Assembly (NCBI GenBank): GCA_963621965.1
Contig: CAVFGN010000025.1
Span: 1-29,158 of the forward strand
Source: JAEELC01 sp963621965
Lineage (GTDB): Bacteria; Bacillota_I; Bacilli_A; Acholeplasmatales; Anaeroplasmataceae
DNA length: 29,158 bases
Reading direction: 5' to 3'
Every line of letters begins with the position of its first letter. The first letter of the stretch is position 1. Positions 13,117-21,869 of the stretch are shown here, piece after piece. Both the position numbers and the translations under genes were made by a program. A model generated the notes under the pieces. It was not told the origin of the DNA. It made no database searches and saw only the letters and a list, made by a program, of their open reading frames with translations.

Positions 13117-15717
13117 TTATTTTATATTAGCTAAATGTTCTAATACTTCTTTGTATTGAGCTTCATATTTAGCAAGTTTTTCTTTTTCTTGATTTAATTT
13201 AGCTTCAGGAGCCTTGGATACAAAATTAGGGTTAGATAACATTTTTTTGCTTCTATCTAATTCTTTCTCTAGTCTTTCCTTTTCACGATTTAAATCACTA
13301 ACTACTTTTTCAAAATCAATTAATTCATTTTGTGGAATGTAAACTGTAGCTTTTTCTAATACTACTACTACATTTCCCTTAGAATCAATGCTATCTTTAG
13401 TAATTACAAGTTCCTTTGGATTTAAGAAACGAGTAAAATATGGTTTAGCTTCTTCAAAACACGAAAGGGTCTCATTTGATTTACAAACAAGTGTAACATT
13501 AATAGGTTCTTTTGGTGCTTTGTTAGCTTTAGCACGTTCATTTCTTACAGATGTAATAATCTCAATTACTGAGTTAAATCCTTCTTCTGCTTGTTCAAAG
13601 TTGAATTCTTCAACTATAGTTGGCCAAGCAGAAATAGAAATTGATTCTTCTTCATGTGGTAAAGTTTGATAAATTTCTTCAGTAATGAATGGCGCAACAG
13701 GATGTAACATCTTAACAATAGAAGTTAAGACATAAACTAATACATTTTGGGTTGTATTTTTGTTAGTTTCATTTGTATCTTGTAAATCTACCTTAGAAAC
13801 CTCGATGTACCAGTTTGCAAAGTCTTCCCAAATAAAGTTATATAATGCTTTATTTGCTTCACCAAATTCATACTTATCATAATTATAATCAACAATCTTA
13901 ATTGTCTTATTTAATCTATTTAAAATCCATTTACTAGCTAAATTTAGGTTTGCACTCTTTAAATCTATTTCTTTATATCCTTCGATATTCATCATAACAT
14001 AACGAGAAATATTCCAAAGTTTATTTAAGAAATTCCAGCTTGATGCAACTTTCTCTTCTTCATAACGTAAATCTAAGCCTGGTGCTGAATTTGTATTTAA
14101 GAAATATCTAAGCGCATCGCATCCATATTTATCAATTACATCAAATGGATCAATACCGTTTCCAAGTGACTTAGACATCTTACGTCCCTTAGAGTCACGT
14201 ACTAGACCGTGAATTAATATCTCACTAAATGGCGCATGTCCTGTGAACTCGATTCCTTCAAATAACATTCTAGATACCCAGAAGAAAATGATATCATAAC
14301 CTGTAACTAAAACATTTGTAGGATAGTATCTTTCATACATTTCAGTCTTTTCTGGCCATCCCATTGTAGAGAAAGGCCACAATGCTGATGAGAACCATGT
14401 ATCAAGTACATCCTCATCTTGTGTCCAACCATCTCCTGGGCACTCTGGAGTTACTCTGACTTCTTCCCCCTTATACCAAGCAGGAATTCTATGACCCCAC
14501 CATAATTGACGGCTTATGCACCAATCTTGGATATTAGTCAACCAAGTAACTAATGTATCTTTAAATCTCTTAGGTACAAATTCATACTCTTTGTTTTCAA
14601 GTACTTGACGAGCTAAAACATCCATTTTAACGAACCATTGTTTTGAAAGTCTTGGCTCAACAGGAACGCCTGTACGTTCACTATGACCTACAGAGTGTAC
14701 AATCTTCTCCTCGTGATCAAAGTATCCTAGTTTAGTTAAATCATTAATTAAGTTCTTACGGCATTCAAATCTATCTTGACCTTCATAAATTCCAGCCATT
14801 TCATTCATTGTACCATCATCATTCATACAAAGAGGCATATCTAGATTATGTCTAATACCTACTTCATAATCGTTAGGATCGTGTGCTGGAGTACATTTAA
14901 CTACACCTGTTCCAAATTCTTTATCAACATACTCGTCGCTAATAACAGGAATTATAGTCTTAGTTCCTGGAATATAAACTTCTTTACCGATGTATTTTAC
15001 AAATCTTTCATCAGTTGGGTTAACCATTAATGCTTGGTCTGCAAACATTGTTTCAGGACGTGTAGTCGCAATTAAAAGTGAACCACTTCCGTCAATGAAT
15101 GGATACTTAAAATAATAGAAAGCACCTTCATCATCTTGGTGAATAACCTCAATATTTGATAATGCAGTTCTAGCTTCAGGGTCCCAGTTTATAATTCTTT
15201 TACCTTGATAAATATAACCCTTTTCATAAAGTTTGCAGAAAACATAATTAACAGCTTTATTAAGTCCTGCATCAAGAGTGAAACGTTCTTTAGTATAATC
15301 AAGAGATAAACCAAGTGCTGCCCATTGAGAATGAATAATCTCAGCGTATTCTTTTTTCCAATCCCAAGCATACTCTAAGAACTTTTCTCTTCCGATATCG
15401 TATTTTGAAATACCCATATCTTTAAGTCTTTGATCTACTTTTGCTTGAGTTGCAATACCCGCATGATCCATACCAGGAATCCATAAAGCATCATATCCTT
15501 GCATACGCTTACGTCTTATAATCATATCTTGAATAGATGTATCCCATGCGTGACCTAAATGTAGTTTACCTGTTACATTAGGAGGGGGAATTACAATTGT
15601 AAATGGAATTTTTGACTTATCACCAGCTGTGAAAAATCCACCTTTTTTCCAAAATTCATATTTTCCCTCTTCTACACGCTTAGGGTCATATTTAGGATCT
15701 AATATTTTTCTTTCCAT
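13117..15717 (-). CDS. valS: Valyl-tRNA synthetase
   Basis: A class I aminoacyl-tRNA synthetase of 866 residues charging tRNA-Val, with editing of mischarged threonine. The HIGH motif appears as HLGH (53-56) after PPPNVTGK, the KMSKS motif is exact (513-517), the editing (CP1) domain with TTRPETMFAD lies between them, and a C-terminal coiled-coil arm rich in Glu/Lys (about 800-866) is typical of ValRS. The start overlaps the end of the upstream GNAT gene by 19 bases and has AAAGGAA upstream. The T-box leader in front of the GNAT gene would control both genes according to tRNA-Val charging. Confidence 0.98.
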   Translation of the reverse strand: MERKILDPKYDPKRVEEGKYEFWKKGGFFTAGDKSKIPFTIVIPPPNVTGKLHLGHAWDTSIQDMIIRRKRMQGYDALWIPGMDHAGIATQAKVDQRLKDMGISKYDIGREKFLEYAWDWKKEYAEIIHSQWAALGLSLDYTKERFTLDAGLNKAVNYVFCKLYEKGYIYQGKRIINWDPEARTALSNIEVIHQDDEGAFYYFKYPFIDGSGSLLIATTRPETMFADQALMVNPTDERFVKYIGKEVYIPGTKTIIPVISDEYVDKEFGTGVVKCTPAHDPNDYEVGIRHNLDMPLCMNDDGTMNEMAGIYEGQDRFECRKNLINDLTKLGYFDHEEKIVHSVGHSERTGVPVEPRLSKQWFVKMDVLARQVLENKEYEFVPKRFKDTLVTWLTNIQDWCISRQLWWGHRIPAWYKGEEVRVTPECPGDGWTQDEDVLDTWFSSALWPFSTMGWPEKTEMYERYYPTNVLVTGYDIIFFWVSRMLFEGIEFTGHAPFSEILIHGLVRDSKGRKMSKSLGNGIDPFDVIDKYGCDALRYFLNTNSAPGLDLRYEEEKVASSWNFLNKLWNISRYVMMNIEGYKEIDLKSANLNLASKWILNRLNKTIKIVDYNYDKYEFGEANKALYNFIWEDFANWYIEVSKVDLQDTNETNKNTTQNVLVYVLTSIVKMLHPVAPFITEEIYQTLPHEEESISISAWPTIVEEFNFEQAEEGFNSVIEIITSVRNERAKANKAPKEPINVTLVCKSNETLSCFEEAKPYFTRFLNPKELVITKDSIDSKGNVVVVLEKATVYIPQNELIDFEKVVSDLNREKERLEKELDRSKKMLSNPNFVSKAPEAKLNQEKEKLAKYEAQYKEVLEHLANIK

Positions 15718-16247
15718 AATTTTATTTTCCTTTCTATTTCATCACTAGTTAGACTATATTCATATGCGTCTAACATTTTACCATCAAACATTTTTTTATA
15801 GTGTCTTATAATACCGTCTTTATTAAAACCAATCTTTTCAAGTGTCTTTGTGCTTGCCTCGTTACCAACAAATACATGAGCTGACAATATATCAATTTCC
15901 ACATGATCTTTAAAATAAGGTATAAAAGTCTTTAATGCTTCTGTCGCATAGCCTTGACGTTGAAACTTTTTAGAGATAATAAAGCCAATCTCATAAGCTT
16001 TAGGATTTCGTTTAGATTGATCTTTGTAGAAATTGATTTCTCCTACAAGTTCACCTTTATCGCTTATTAGTTTTACGTATTGTTTACTTGCAATTCTATA
16101 TTGAAGGGACAAAGAACAAGTTTTTAAATCCGGCACCGGTTTAAAACCAGCAGGATATGTTAAGGTCTCGTCAGAAATCATTTCAAATAAATCAGCTAAG
16201 TCAGACGATTCAAAACTTTTATATGTTAATCTTTCACTTCTTAACAT
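15699..16247 (-). CDS. GNAT-family N-acetyltransferase (RimJ/RimL-like)
   Basis: A 182-residue acetyl-CoA-dependent acetyltransferase. The start is MLRSERLTYKSF, typical of RimJ/RimL-type enzymes; the acetyl-CoA pyrophosphate loop is FQRQGYATEAL (95-105), and NEASTKTLEKIGF is the conserved motif B helix. The ATG at 16247 is chosen because GGAG lies six bases upstream; frames opening further up would run through the T-box terminator. It lies directly after a T-box leader and overlaps valS by 19 bases, so it is co-expressed with valS when tRNA-Val is uncharged. The substrate (a protein N-terminus, antibiotic or amino acid analogue) is unknown. Confidence 0.87.
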   Translation of the reverse strand: MLRSERLTYKSFESSDLADLFEMISDETLTYPAGFKPVPDLKTCSLSLQYRIASKQYVKLISDKGELVGEINFYKDQSKRNPKAYEIGFIISKKFQRQGYATEALKTFIPYFKDHVEIDILSAHVFVGNEASTKTLEKIGFNKDGIIRHYKKMFDGKMLDAYEYSLTSDEIERKIKLWKEKY

Positions 16248-16259
16248 CAAACACTCCAT

Positions 16260-16291
16260 AAAAAAACGCCCTTGAAAAAATCCAAGGACGT
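16260..16291 (-). terminator. T-box terminator hairpin
   Basis: A 9-bp stem with one G-U pair (arms 16266-16274 and 16283-16291), an eight-base loop and seven T on the minus strand. Its 5' part follows the T-box core, giving the mutually exclusive antiterminator arrangement. Confidence 0.88.
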
Positions 16292-16480
16292 AAAATACGC
16301 GGTACCACCTTAGTTCAGACATAGTCTGCACTCAAACTCTTAACGCGAGTAACGTTTTAGACTACTAAACTCATCTAAAAAGCTCTACGACTACCTTCAA
16401 ACAAATATTTATAGATATTTACACCAACCATATCTTCTCTAGAATAAATTATAAGTTTTACTCTTCGCTTCACTGCTTTG
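16261..16480 (-). promoter_or_regulatory. T-box riboswitch leader (tRNA-Val predicted)
   Basis: The minus strand carries the conserved T-box core AGGTGGTACCGCG (16298-16310) next to the terminator, and Stem I features upstream: an AAGAGTA box near 16462, an AGAGA and GGTTGGTG distal region near 16420-16440, and a GAAGGTAGTCGTAGAG 3' strand holding the specifier. The antiterminator bulge reads UGGU, which pairs with an ACCA 3' end, fitting tRNA-Val (discriminator A) and not the UCCA-ended tRNA-Gly seen in this window. Candidate specifiers by eye are GTA and GTC; the exact one was not resolved. It controls the GNAT gene and valS. Confidence 0.9.
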
Positions 16481-16485
16481 TAAAT

Positions 16486-16514
16486 ATAATAATAAAATAT
16501 GAATTATTTGTCAA
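16486..16514 (-). promoter_or_regulatory. Promoter of the T-box GNAT-valS operon
   Basis: On the minus strand TTGACA (16509-16514) and TATTAT (16486-16491) are separated by 17 bases. The -35 box lies inside the last codons of the preceding gene. Confidence 0.75.
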
Positions 16515-16887
16515 GACTTTTGATTTCTTCAAAAATATACAAAATATCTAATACTTGTTCATTAATATTTAAAGAAAAATAATTAGATAATTTCTTATTT
16601 TCAAATTCAACAACAAAAACTTCAAAATGTTTATCAAAGACAGTCACAAGAATATGAGAGTTCTCGTTATCTATAAAACCTTTAGTAAACGTTTTAATAG
16701 AAGTGAAATCATTTCCTTTTGTTGGTAAAAACATTTGAATATTATCTAATGTTGTTTCAAAAGTATTACCGAAATCTTTTAATATACTAATTATATCTTG
16801 TAACGAAAAATTAGATAATCTATTAAATTTATTATATATTTTATCTTTTGCAATACTTAATTTATAGTTTAAATATTTGTCATTCAT
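16504..16887 (-). CDS. Unknown protein encoded at the end of the pot operon
   Basis: An unrecognised 127-residue soluble-looking protein. The first half is predicted helical (KLSIAKDKIYNKFNRL region), the middle contains alternating hydrophobic strands (HILVTVFDKHFEVFVVEF, about 78-95), and the end is acidic and helical. No signal peptide or membrane segment is visible. Its ATG overlaps the potD stop by one base (TAATG), so it is translationally coupled to the polyamine importer genes. No terminator was found between it and the T-box promoter, whose -35 box lies in its last codons. Confidence 0.8.
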   Translation of the reverse strand: MNDKYLNYKLSIAKDKIYNKFNRLSNFSLQDIISILKDFGNTFETTLDNIQMFLPTKGNDFTSIKTFTKGFIDNENSHILVTVFDKHFEVFVVEFENKKLSNYFSLNINEQVLDILYIFEEIKSLDK

Positions 16888-18128
16888 TATTTATTCTTTG
16901 CACTATTAATAATTGTTTCACAAGTAGTTAAATAAGTACTTGATTTAGGATCAAGTAGATAAACATCATTAACGTTTGTAACATTATATAATGGATTTAA
17001 GTAAAACGGATATTTTGTTAAGAATTCAGAGTAACTTACAGTTTGAGTGTCATCTTCATAATAATTTTCACCATTTTCAGCCGCTTCATTATATTTATTT
17101 ACAACACTTTTTAGTGTAGGACTATATCCGATAGCACAAGCGTTTTGATAAGCATTTTCAGGGTCTAACATGAAATTAATAAATTTATTAGCCAAATCAT
17201 AATGTTCACAAGTTGTAGGAATAATCATTGAATCAAAGAAAGCAGCCGTATTAGAAGGGATATAGGCGTTAATTTTTATATCCTCTGTCTTTGCACCTTC
17301 TTCATTATATAACAAATATAGTGCATCAAAGAAATCGCCAAGTTGAACAAAAGCCATATCAAGTTCTCCGGTCGCAACGTTTCTCTTTAAGTTATCATTA
17401 TCCCATTGATCAAAATGTGCATTGTAGATCGAATCAATTAATTTATTCTTTAAAGTAGAATCAATATCTCCACTTGTTGAACCACTTAAATTCGTGATAT
17501 TAGGATTCTCTCCTTCACCAAGTAGATAAGCTGCAATAGCCCAACGGGAAGTATCATACATACCAATTTTAACACTACTGTTGAAATTAGATTTATCAAA
17601 TAATGCTTTAAATCCTTCTGCTTCTATTTTTGTTTTAACTTCCGGATTTGATTCATTATAAATAATTGTATAAGCTCCCCATAAATAAGGCATGAAGTAC
17701 TTCTTCATTTCACTGTCTCCACTAATAAATTTATTATTAATAATGCTAGTTAAAGAATCAGTGAAAATAGTTTCATAATTCATTAAGTTTTCATAATCGG
17801 TGTTATTTACATCAAGTTCTCTTAAATAACCTTCATCATATAATTGCTTAACTGCATAATCTCCTGGAATTACAACATCATAAGCTGTAGTTCCGGCTGT
17901 AATTTTTTGATACATAGCTTCGCTACTAGTTGCAGTTTCAAGAACAACTTGGCAATTATATTTCTTTTGGAACTTTGTAACAACTGATTCATAATCAGTA
18001 TCGTCATCAATATCAATATATTCGCCCCAGTTAAGTAAATATAAAATATCAGATGGTGTTGATAAGACAATTTCTGCAAATACTGTAAAAACGATGAGGC
18101 AAGTAAATATTATAATAACTTTCTTCAT
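16887..18128 (-). CDS. potD: Spermidine/putrescine-binding protein PotD
   Basis: The extracellular substrate-binding subunit of the polyamine ABC importer. The 413-residue protein has an N-terminal hydrophobic segment (about 3-22) and the PotD-family start of the mature domain LYLLNWGEYID (29-39), followed by the extracellular solute-binding fold with DVVIPGDYAV (84-93) and ending near the family's usual size (about 350-400). No proper lipobox cysteine is present: the only nearby Cys (residue 10, in IFTC) is in the hydrophobic core. It may therefore be held by an uncleaved signal anchor instead of a lipid. The start overlaps the potC stop by one base. Which polyamine it prefers cannot be told. 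Confidence 0.92.
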   Translation of the reverse strand: MKKVIIIFTCLIVFTVFAEIVLSTPSDILYLLNWGEYIDIDDDTDYESVVTKFQKKYNCQVVLETATSSEAMYQKITAGTTAYDVVIPGDYAVKQLYDEGYLRELDVNNTDYENLMNYETIFTDSLTSIINNKFISGDSEMKKYFMPYLWGAYTIIYNESNPEVKTKIEAEGFKALFDKSNFNSSVKIGMYDTSRWAIAAYLLGEGENPNITNLSGSTSGDIDSTLKNKLIDSIYNAHFDQWDNDNLKRNVATGELDMAFVQLGDFFDALYLLYNEEGAKTEDIKINAYIPSNTAAFFDSMIIPTTCEHYDLANKFINFMLDPENAYQNACAIGYSPTLKSVVNKYNEAAENGENYYEDDTQTVSYSEFLTKYPFYLNPLYNVTNVNDVYLLDPKSSTYLTTCETIINSAKNK

Positions 18129-18973
18129 TATTTATTCACCTTCTTCGTATTTTTTTTACTAGTTTTAATTGAGATAAATAAAACTATTGATAAAGTAATT
18201 AGTGTAAGTAATGAGTTAAATGCATAAGCTCCTGCACTAAAGTTCTTCTTTGAGTACGAACTATAAACATAGTTTGAGAAGTTAGAGAAACCATTTCCTT
18301 GTGTATAGAACGAAATTACAAAGTCATCGATTGATAATGTAAAAGCTATTAATGCGCCAGCTAAAATTGGAGTTTTAAGAGACGGTATAATTACCTTAAA
18401 TAGGGCTTTGTATTTAGAACATCCTAGATCACATGCGGCCTCAAATAAAGCTTCATCAGTTTGTTCAAGTTTTGGTAAAACCATTAAGATTACATATGGA
18501 ATTGTAAAGAATACGTGTGCAACTAACATTGCAGGAAAACCAAATGATTTTTTGAATGCTGGAATATTAGAAAGTAAAGAAAATAAAATCATTATCGAAA
18601 TACCTGTAACAATTTCACTATTCATCATTGGAATTTCATTTAAAAAATTCATAGCTTTTCTTTTCTTTCCTACAAGTGCATTTATACCAATTGAGGTAAA
18701 TAAACCTACAACAGTCGCAATCGCAGTAGCCCAAAGAGAAACAAGTAAAGAATCTAGAATTGAAATATATAATTGTTGATTTACAAACATTTCTTTGTAA
18801 TTTTGTAATGTAAATCCACCAAATCGAAGTGGTGTGATTGAATTTGCACTACTATTAAAAGATTGGTAAATGATGATAAGAACAGGCATATACATCATTA
18901 GTAATACTAAAAATACAAATAACCACTTTAGTATTTCAATTATACGTTGTTTAAGCATATTTTGTTCAAGCAT
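18128..18973 (-). CDS. potC: Spermidine/putrescine ABC transporter permease PotC
   Basis: One of two membrane subunits of the polyamine importer; 281 residues with about six membrane segments. The binding-protein-dependent permease EAA loop, which contacts the ATPase, is EAACDLGCSKYKALFKVIIP (178-197). The first ATG is kept because GGTG lies upstream, while an internal ATG five codons later has no ribosome binding site. It begins two bases after the potB stop and its own stop overlaps the potD start by one base. Confidence 0.94.
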   Translation of the reverse strand: MLEQNMLKQRIIEILKWLFVFLVLLMMYMPVLIIIYQSFNSSANSITPLRFGGFTLQNYKEMFVNQQLYISILDSLLVSLWATAIATVVGLFTSIGINALVGKKRKAMNFLNEIPMMNSEIVTGISIMILFSLLSNIPAFKKSFGFPAMLVAHVFFTIPYVILMVLPKLEQTDEALFEAACDLGCSKYKALFKVIIPSLKTPILAGALIAFTLSIDDFVISFYTQGNGFSNFSNYVYSSYSKKNFSAGAYAFNSLLTLITLSIVLFISIKTSKKNTKKVNK

Positions 18974-18975
18974 AT

Positions 18976-19767
18976 CTATTCACCATGCTTTCCTTCAATT
19001 TTTCTAAATAAAAGTACGCAAAGTATAATCGCAATACTTACTAATATTGATAATAAGGAACCAAAACTGTAGTTATTCTTTTCAAATACGGATTGAAGTA
19101 CGTTACCTATTAATTGAACATTTCCTTGTCCTATTGTAGAACTTATTGCAAAACCTGTAGCTGCAGGTAAGAATACCATTATAACGCCACTTGAAACACC
19201 GCCCATTGAAAGAGGTAATGTAACTTTAAAGAATGTTTTAAATTTATTAACACCTAAATCGTTACTTGCTTCTATAAGTGATCTATCTAGTTTTTCAAGA
19301 ACAGTATAGATAGGGAAAATCATAAATGGTAAATATGTTGTAACTGTTACAAATATTACAGCACTTTTGCTACCAAGAAGATTAAGACCTGCAAACATAT
19401 CTGATCTAAATAATTTATACCAAGAAATAATTCTAAGCATTGAATTACACCACATTGGTAAAATTAAAAGTAGTAAAAACAACATTTTATTTTTCAATTT
19501 TGAAAATGAAATAATATAAGCTACTGGGTAACCTAAAAGTATGCAAAATACTACAGTAAAGAAAGCTACTACAAGGGATGTCCACAAACTCTTAAGTAAG
19601 GACAAATCATATAAACGTTTGTATGAATCAATGGATGCAACCGCATCTTTAAAATTCATACCATTTGACTCAATAAATGTTAATACAAACATTATTATTA
19701 GAGGCACAACAACTAATAATAAAAGCCAAACGAAATAAGGAATCGCAAATTTCTTAAATTGTTTCAT
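18976..19767 (-). CDS. potB: Spermidine/putrescine ABC transporter permease PotB
   Basis: The second membrane subunit; 263 residues with about six membrane segments. The EAA loop is EASNDLGVNKFKTFFKVTLP (166-185). It lies two bases downstream of potA and two upstream of potC. PotB and PotC form the heterodimeric channel energised by PotA. Confidence 0.94.
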   Translation of the reverse strand: MKQFKKFAIPYFVWLLLLVVVPLIIMFVLTFIESNGMNFKDAVASIDSYKRLYDLSLLKSLWTSLVVAFFTVVFCILLGYPVAYIISFSKLKNKMLFLLLLILPMWCNSMLRIISWYKLFRSDMFAGLNLLGSKSAVIFVTVTTYLPFMIFPIYTVLEKLDRSLIEASNDLGVNKFKTFFKVTLPLSMGGVSSGVIMVFLPAATGFAISSTIGQGNVQLIGNVLQSVFEKNNYSFGSLLSILVSIAIILCVLLFRKIEGKHGE

Positions 19768-19769
19768 AT

Positions 19770-21632
19770 TTATTCCATCTCACTAATATTAGCGGAAATT
19801 TCTCTTCCTTTTTCCCTTAAACGTCTAATTTCTTCAGGTTGTGCTTCATCTTCTACTTTCATCAAGTGAATTTCATAGAAATCGACTTTAAGACCAACTT
19901 TAGAACCCACTTCAACGTTTTGATAATCTTGTACAGTAAGTTCTCTATCGCCAATATTTACCCATAATTGGAAGTGAACACCTGTAAATACAGACTTTGT
20001 AACTATACCTGTTAAAATTGCACTATCAGGATCGTCAATCTCAAGGTCAAAGTCCTCAGGTCTTATAACAGCATCTACTACTTCACCTGGGATAAATGTA
20101 GTTACATAAGTATCAAATACATTATCGAAGAAAGTAACTTGTTGGTTTCCTAAGTAAACTGCTTCAATAATATTACAATCGTCATAGTTTGCAAGTAACT
20201 TAGCTTTCTTTTCTGTAATAGCTTCGCAGTAAATATTACCTGGCTCAACAGTAAAACCAAGTTCGTCTCCTATATTGTACTTGTCTTCGGTTTTAACTGT
20301 AATTTTAGTCTTTTCTTCATTTTTAACTTCTACTTGTAAAATATATTCATTTTTTGCAAATTTAACATCTTTTACAATACCTGTGAATTTTGCATTGTCA
20401 AGTAAACATATATCAAAGTCTTCATAACTTACCATACAGTAAATCTTATCGTTTGGCATAAAGTCATGTGCTGAAACTTTAAATGTCTTATCGCCGTATT
20501 TAAATCTTCTAGGCTCTGGGTATATTCCTCTAAATATATTAGCTTCACCGATAAATGATGCAACAAACTTATTAGCAGGAGTATTATAAATATCCTCAGG
20601 ACGACCCATTTGTTGAATTTCGCCACCATTCATTACAACAACAGTATCAGACATAACCATAGCTTCTTCTTGGTCATGTGTTACAAAAATGAATGTTATA
20701 CCTAGATTCTTTTGCATTTCACGAAGTTCAAGTCTCATTGTCTTTCTTAACTTTAAATCTAGAGCTGAAAGTGGTTCATCAAGTAATAAAATACGTGGTT
20801 TGTTAACAATTGCACGTGCAATCGCAACACGTTGCATTTGACCACCAGATAATTGATTAATGAAACGCTCTTCATACCCCTCAAGATTAACTAACTTTAA
20901 CGCTTTCTTAACTTCGCGGGCAATTATATCTTCTTTAAATGATCTCTTTTTAATTTCCGAAATCATTTTAAAATATACATCACCACTCGATATATCACTT
21001 AGTAATAATTTATAAGATTCACTAAAAGATGTACCACCGATATTATAAGCAAGTCCTAATTCTTCTAGTTTATTTTTAATCTTTTTTGCATATTCATTAA
21101 ATTTTAATTTCTTAAATTCTTTTTTATTAGAATCTAAAAAGTTTTTCACAATATAATAATTTGATTTCGATTCAAATAATTCAATAACATATTGTTTAAC
21201 TTCGCTTGGCTTATTAATATGCGATAGTTTACGTGTTAGATTATCAATATCTTCTTCAGAAAATCCATTATCTTCCATTAAATCCATAGTTCCAATATCA
21301 TAGATATTTGAATAAACATTATTTCTTAAACCAAACGCAATATTATCATAAATATTTAAGTGTGGAAACAAAGAATATCTTTGGAAAACAGTGTTTATTG
21401 GTCTTTTGTGTGCTGGAAGAGAGGCAATATTTTCACCATCAAGTAATAATTCTCCATCTTGCATATCTTCAAAGCCGCCAATAATTCTAAGTGTAGTTGT
21501 CTTACCACAACCAGATGGTCCTAAAAACGTAACGAATTCGTTTTCGTTAATAGCTAGATCAAAGTCATCTAGAATAACATTTTGTCCATATTCTTTACGA
21601 ATACCCTTTAACTCTAAAATCTTGTGAGCCAT
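19770..21632 (-). CDS. potA: Spermidine/putrescine ABC transporter ATPase PotA, with long insertion
   Basis: The ATPase of the polyamine importer. Walker A GPSGCGKTT (38-46), Q-loop VFQRYSLFPH (82-91), signature LSGGQMQR (261-268), Walker B ILLLDEP (281-287) and the switch His319 are all intact. Between NIAFGLRNN (97-105) and the ALKLVNLEGYEERF segment there are about 130 extra residues (about 104-235) where a typical PotA has a short linker. The protein is 620 residues against about 360-380 for common homologues; the C-terminal substrate-regulatory (TOBE-like) region from about 350 is also long. I recall large PotA proteins in mycoplasmas, so the insertion may be lineage-typical. The ATG at 21632 follows AGGAGAA. 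It is the first gene of a five-gene operon. Confidence 0.93.
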   Translation of the reverse strand: MAHKILELKGIRKEYGQNVILDDFDLAINENEFVTFLGPSGCGKTTTLRIIGGFEDMQDGELLLDGENIASLPAHKRPINTVFQRYSLFPHLNIYDNIAFGLRNNVYSNIYDIGTMDLMEDNGFSEEDIDNLTRKLSHINKPSEVKQYVIELFESKSNYYIVKNFLDSNKKEFKKLKFNEYAKKIKNKLEELGLAYNIGGTSFSESYKLLLSDISSGDVYFKMISEIKKRSFKEDIIAREVKKALKLVNLEGYEERFINQLSGGQMQRVAIARAIVNKPRILLLDEPLSALDLKLRKTMRLELREMQKNLGITFIFVTHDQEEAMVMSDTVVVMNGGEIQQMGRPEDIYNTPANKFVASFIGEANIFRGIYPEPRRFKYGDKTFKVSAHDFMPNDKIYCMVSYEDFDICLLDNAKFTGIVKDVKFAKNEYILQVEVKNEEKTKITVKTEDKYNIGDELGFTVEPGNIYCEAITEKKAKLLANYDDCNIIEAVYLGNQQVTFFDNVFDTYVTTFIPGEVVDAVIRPEDFDLEIDDPDSAILTGIVTKSVFTGVHFQLWVNIGDRELTVQDYQNVEVGSKVGLKVDFYEIHLMKVEDEAQPEEIRRLREKGREISANISEME

Positions 21633-21751
21633 AATTTTCTCCTAAAATAAAATATTCGTTTTTAATAATATCCAATTCTTATTTATGTACTAAATTATAT
21701 ATGTTTTTCTAGCTTTTATTTATCTCTTAGATATTCTATATAACTGCTAAA

Positions 21752-21780
21752 ATTATAGAACTAAACTTTTTATTTGTAAA
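21752..21780 (-). promoter_or_regulatory. Promoter of the potABCD operon
   Basis: On the minus strand TTTACA (21775-21780) and TATAAT (21752-21757) are separated by 17 bases. The predicted leader is about 113 bases; I saw no recognisable riboswitch in it. Confidence 0.7.
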
Positions 21781-21818
21781 CAAAAAAAATCACAATTTTT
21801 TCACAAATTTTAAGACAC

Positions 21819-21847
21819 CAAAAAAATCCCTTAGGTAAGGGATTTTT
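21819..21847 (-). terminator. Terminator after the alpha/beta hydrolase gene
   Basis: An 11-bp perfect stem (arms 21822-21832 and 21837-21847) with a four-base loop, flanked by A on one side and T on the other so that it could work both ways. It begins 22 bases after the hydrolase stop. Confidence 0.85.
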
Positions 21848-21869
21848 CATTAATTTTATTCGAATTTTT

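Noticed and set aside
16381..16400. Glycine codon GGT as the T-box specifier
   Set aside because: GGT does follow GAA, but the antiterminator bulge UGGU needs a tRNA with discriminator A, while the tRNA-Gly in this window has T, and the downstream synthetase is ValRS. Valine codons GTA or GTC overlap the same place.
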